Below are positions 6,402-7,412 of a stretch of DNA of 7,412 nt, in pieces (the first letter of the stretch is position 1; each line of letters starts with the position of its first letter). The notes under the pieces were generated by a model. It worked only from the letters and a program-made list of their open reading frames with translations. It ran no database searches and had not been told where the DNA came from. Source of the stretch: Flavobacteriaceae bacterium (GTDB taxonomy: Bacteria; Bacteroidota; Bacteroidia; Flavobacteriales; Flavobacteriaceae); the NCBI GenBank assembly GCA_023301205.1, contig JALZVC010000124.1, forward strand, positions 1 to 7,412. The letters are read 5' to 3'. The position numbers and the translations under genes are program-made.

Positions 6402-6507
6402 AGGGTTCTTAGTTAAATATTATGCGACAATGATAATTAAATACACTATCTTTGCACGCAATTAAAAGTAACCACTTTCTATAATTCAGAGAGATAATTT
6501 AATTGCA
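6402..6507. other. Intergenic region between the receptor gene and guaB
   Basis: This 106-bp gap holds the guaB promoter candidate at 6447-6454. I see no convincing terminator hairpin after the receptor gene, so read-through into guaB is possible. AGAGAGA at 6488-6494 is purine-rich but too far (13 nt) from the ATG at 6508 to be a standard ribosome binding site. Confidence 0.5.
6447..6454 (+). promoter_or_regulatory. guaB promoter -7 element
   Basis: TATCTTTG is an exact match to the Bacteroidetes -7 consensus TAnnTTTG and is followed by CAC, as often seen in flavobacterial promoters. The implied start near 6459-6461 would give a leader of about 48 nt before the guaB ATG. A clear -33 TTG is not visible at the expected spacing. 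The element makes guaB a separate transcription unit from the uptake genes. Confidence 0.6.
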
Positions 6508-7412
6508 ATGACCGCACACGAAAACAAAATATTAGGAGAAGGATTAACATACGATGACGTCCTTTTAGTTCCAGCTTTTTCTGAAGTACTTCCAAGAGAA
6601 GTTTCAATAAAAACACATTTTTCAAGAAACATAACATTAAATGTTCCTATTGTATCTGCTGCAATGGATACCGTAACAGAAAGTGCGATGGCAATTGCAA
6701 TTGCTCGTGAAGGTGGTATAGGTGTTTTACATAAAAACATGACGATCGCACAACAAGCTGCAGAAGTACGTAAAGTAAAACGTGCAGAAAGTGGTATGAT
6801 ACAAGATCCAGTTACTTTAATGAAAGACAATACCGTAGGAGATGCTCAGTCTACTATGCGAGAATATAGTATTGGTGGTATTCCAATTGTCGATGATGCT
6901 GGGATATTAATTGGAATTGTGACTAATCGTGATCTTCGTTTTGAAAAAGACTACGCCCGCAAGTTGAGCGATATAATGACTACAGAGAATTTAGTTACTA
7001 CTACTTTTGGTACTTCATTAGACCAAGCAGAATTAATATTGCAAAAAAATAAGATTGAGAAGCTTCCTGTAGTAGACGATAATGGAAAATTATTAGGTCT
7101 AATTACCTTTAGAGATATTACAAAACTGACGCAAAAGCCAAATGCAAATAAAGATAAATTTGGTAGACTTAGAGTGGCTGCTGCCATAGGAGTTACTGCA
7201 GATGCAGTAGAAAGAGCAGAGGGGTTGGTAAAGTCGCAAGTAGATGCGGTTATTATTGATACAGCGCACGGACATACTAAAGGTGTGGTCACTGTATTAA
7301 AACAAGTAAAAGAAAGATTCCCAGGTTTAGATGTTGTGGTAGGTAACATCGCAACACCAGAAGCTGCTAAGTATTTAGTTGAAGCTGGAGCAGATGCTGT
7401 TAAAGTAGGTAT
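6508..7412 (+). CDS. guaB: IMP dehydrogenase, 3' end outside the window
   Basis: Inosine-5'-monophosphate dehydrogenase converts IMP to XMP with NAD+, the first committed step of GMP synthesis, in the cytoplasm. The 301 codons present begin MTAHENKILGEGLTYDDVLL. Clear motifs are YDDVLLVP (15-22), VSAAMDTVTE (49-58) and GGIGVLHKNM (69-78). Two CBS domains follow at about 96-145 and 157-208, inserted in the TIM barrel as usual; they bind purine nucleotides as regulatory ligands. DTAHGHTKGV (251-260, NAD site region) and GNIAT (279-283) come next. The window ends just before the expected GxGSxC catalytic loop, so the active-site Cys cannot be checked. About 190 residues are missing compared with a usual length near 490. 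No frameshift or missing residue is visible in the part present. The gene has its own promoter element and no apparent functional link to the upstream uptake genes. Confidence 0.97.
   Translation, partial: MTAHENKILGEGLTYDDVLLVPAFSEVLPREVSIKTHFSRNITLNVPIVSAAMDTVTESAMAIAIAREGGIGVLHKNMTIAQQAAEVRKVKRAESGMIQDPVTLMKDNTVGDAQSTMREYSIGGIPIVDDAGILIGIVTNRDLRFEKDYARKLSDIMTTENLVTTTFGTSLDQAELILQKNKIEKLPVVDDNGKLLGLITFRDITKLTQKPNANKDKFGRLRVAAAIGVTADAVERAEGLVKSQVDAVIIDTAHGHTKGVVTVLKQVKERFPGLDVVVGNIATPEAAKYLVEAGADAVKVG

Noticed and set aside
6426..6444. Fur-box-like stretch GACAATGATAATTAAATAC before guaB
   Set aside because: The left half fits the classical GATAATGATAAT core, but the right half does not (about 13 of 19 positions match). 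It sits at the guaB promoter rather than in front of the uptake genes; chance in AT-rich DNA is the simpler reading.
6486..6830. Minus-strand open frame of 114 codons opposite the guaB 5' end
   Set aside because: The plus strand encodes an unmistakable IMP dehydrogenase here; the reverse frame is a by-product of its codon use.
6951..7349. Minus-strand open frame of 132 codons opposite guaB
   Set aside because: It is antisense to the CBS/NAD-binding part of guaB, Ser/Thr/Phe-rich, with no family resemblance.
1353..7412. Search for CRISPR arrays, tRNA/rRNA genes, insertion sequences and transposase remnants
   Set aside because: No spaced direct repeats, cloverleaf-like sequence, terminal inverted repeats or transposase motifs were seen; nearly all the space is taken by intact genes.

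Overview
The window looks like chromosomal DNA from a member of the Bacteroidetes, most likely a marine-type Flavobacteriaceae; I cannot name the genus. The reasons are AT-rich coding with AAA/TTA/GAT codon preference, promoters with a TAnnTTTG -7 element, poor Shine-Dalgarno sequences, lipoproteins with a Cys-Ser/Asp-rich acidic tag, and a TonB-dependent receptor with an N-terminal carboxypeptidase-regulatory-like domain.

Layout: all genes read on the + strand. (1) 46-1269, a DUF4856-type lipoprotein. (2) 1353-2483, an imelysin-family (peptidase M75-like) lipoprotein. (3) about 2600-3968, a polytopic membrane protein of the HTTM / vitamin-K-dependent gamma-carboxylase family. (4) 3972-6401, a FecA-like TonB-dependent receptor. 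(5) 6508 to the window end, the first 301 codons of guaB (IMP dehydrogenase). The first four form a cassette; guaB has its own promoter and appears to be an unrelated housekeeping neighbour.

How the cassette may work (inference): the FecA-like receptor would import a ferric chelate across the outer membrane. The two lipoproteins carry a lipobox followed by an Asp-rich stretch resembling the Bacteroidetes lipoprotein export signal, so they may sit on the cell surface next to the receptor. Imelysin-like proteins are tied to iron uptake in several bacteria. The gamma-carboxylase-like protein lies 3 bp upstream of the receptor gene and is almost certainly co-translated with it. It keeps the His and Lys positions of the animal enzyme, so a quinone-linked modification or redox role in iron uptake is possible but unproven.

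Control signals: a long hairpin with a T-tract separates genes 1 and 2, and its T-tract doubles as a TAnnTTTG element for gene 2. A second near-perfect hairpin lies after gene 2. An imperfect 19-bp palindrome sits just upstream of gene 1. The most notable features are the gamma-carboxylase homologue in an apparent iron cassette, and the absence of any canonical start codon upstream of its conserved N-terminus.
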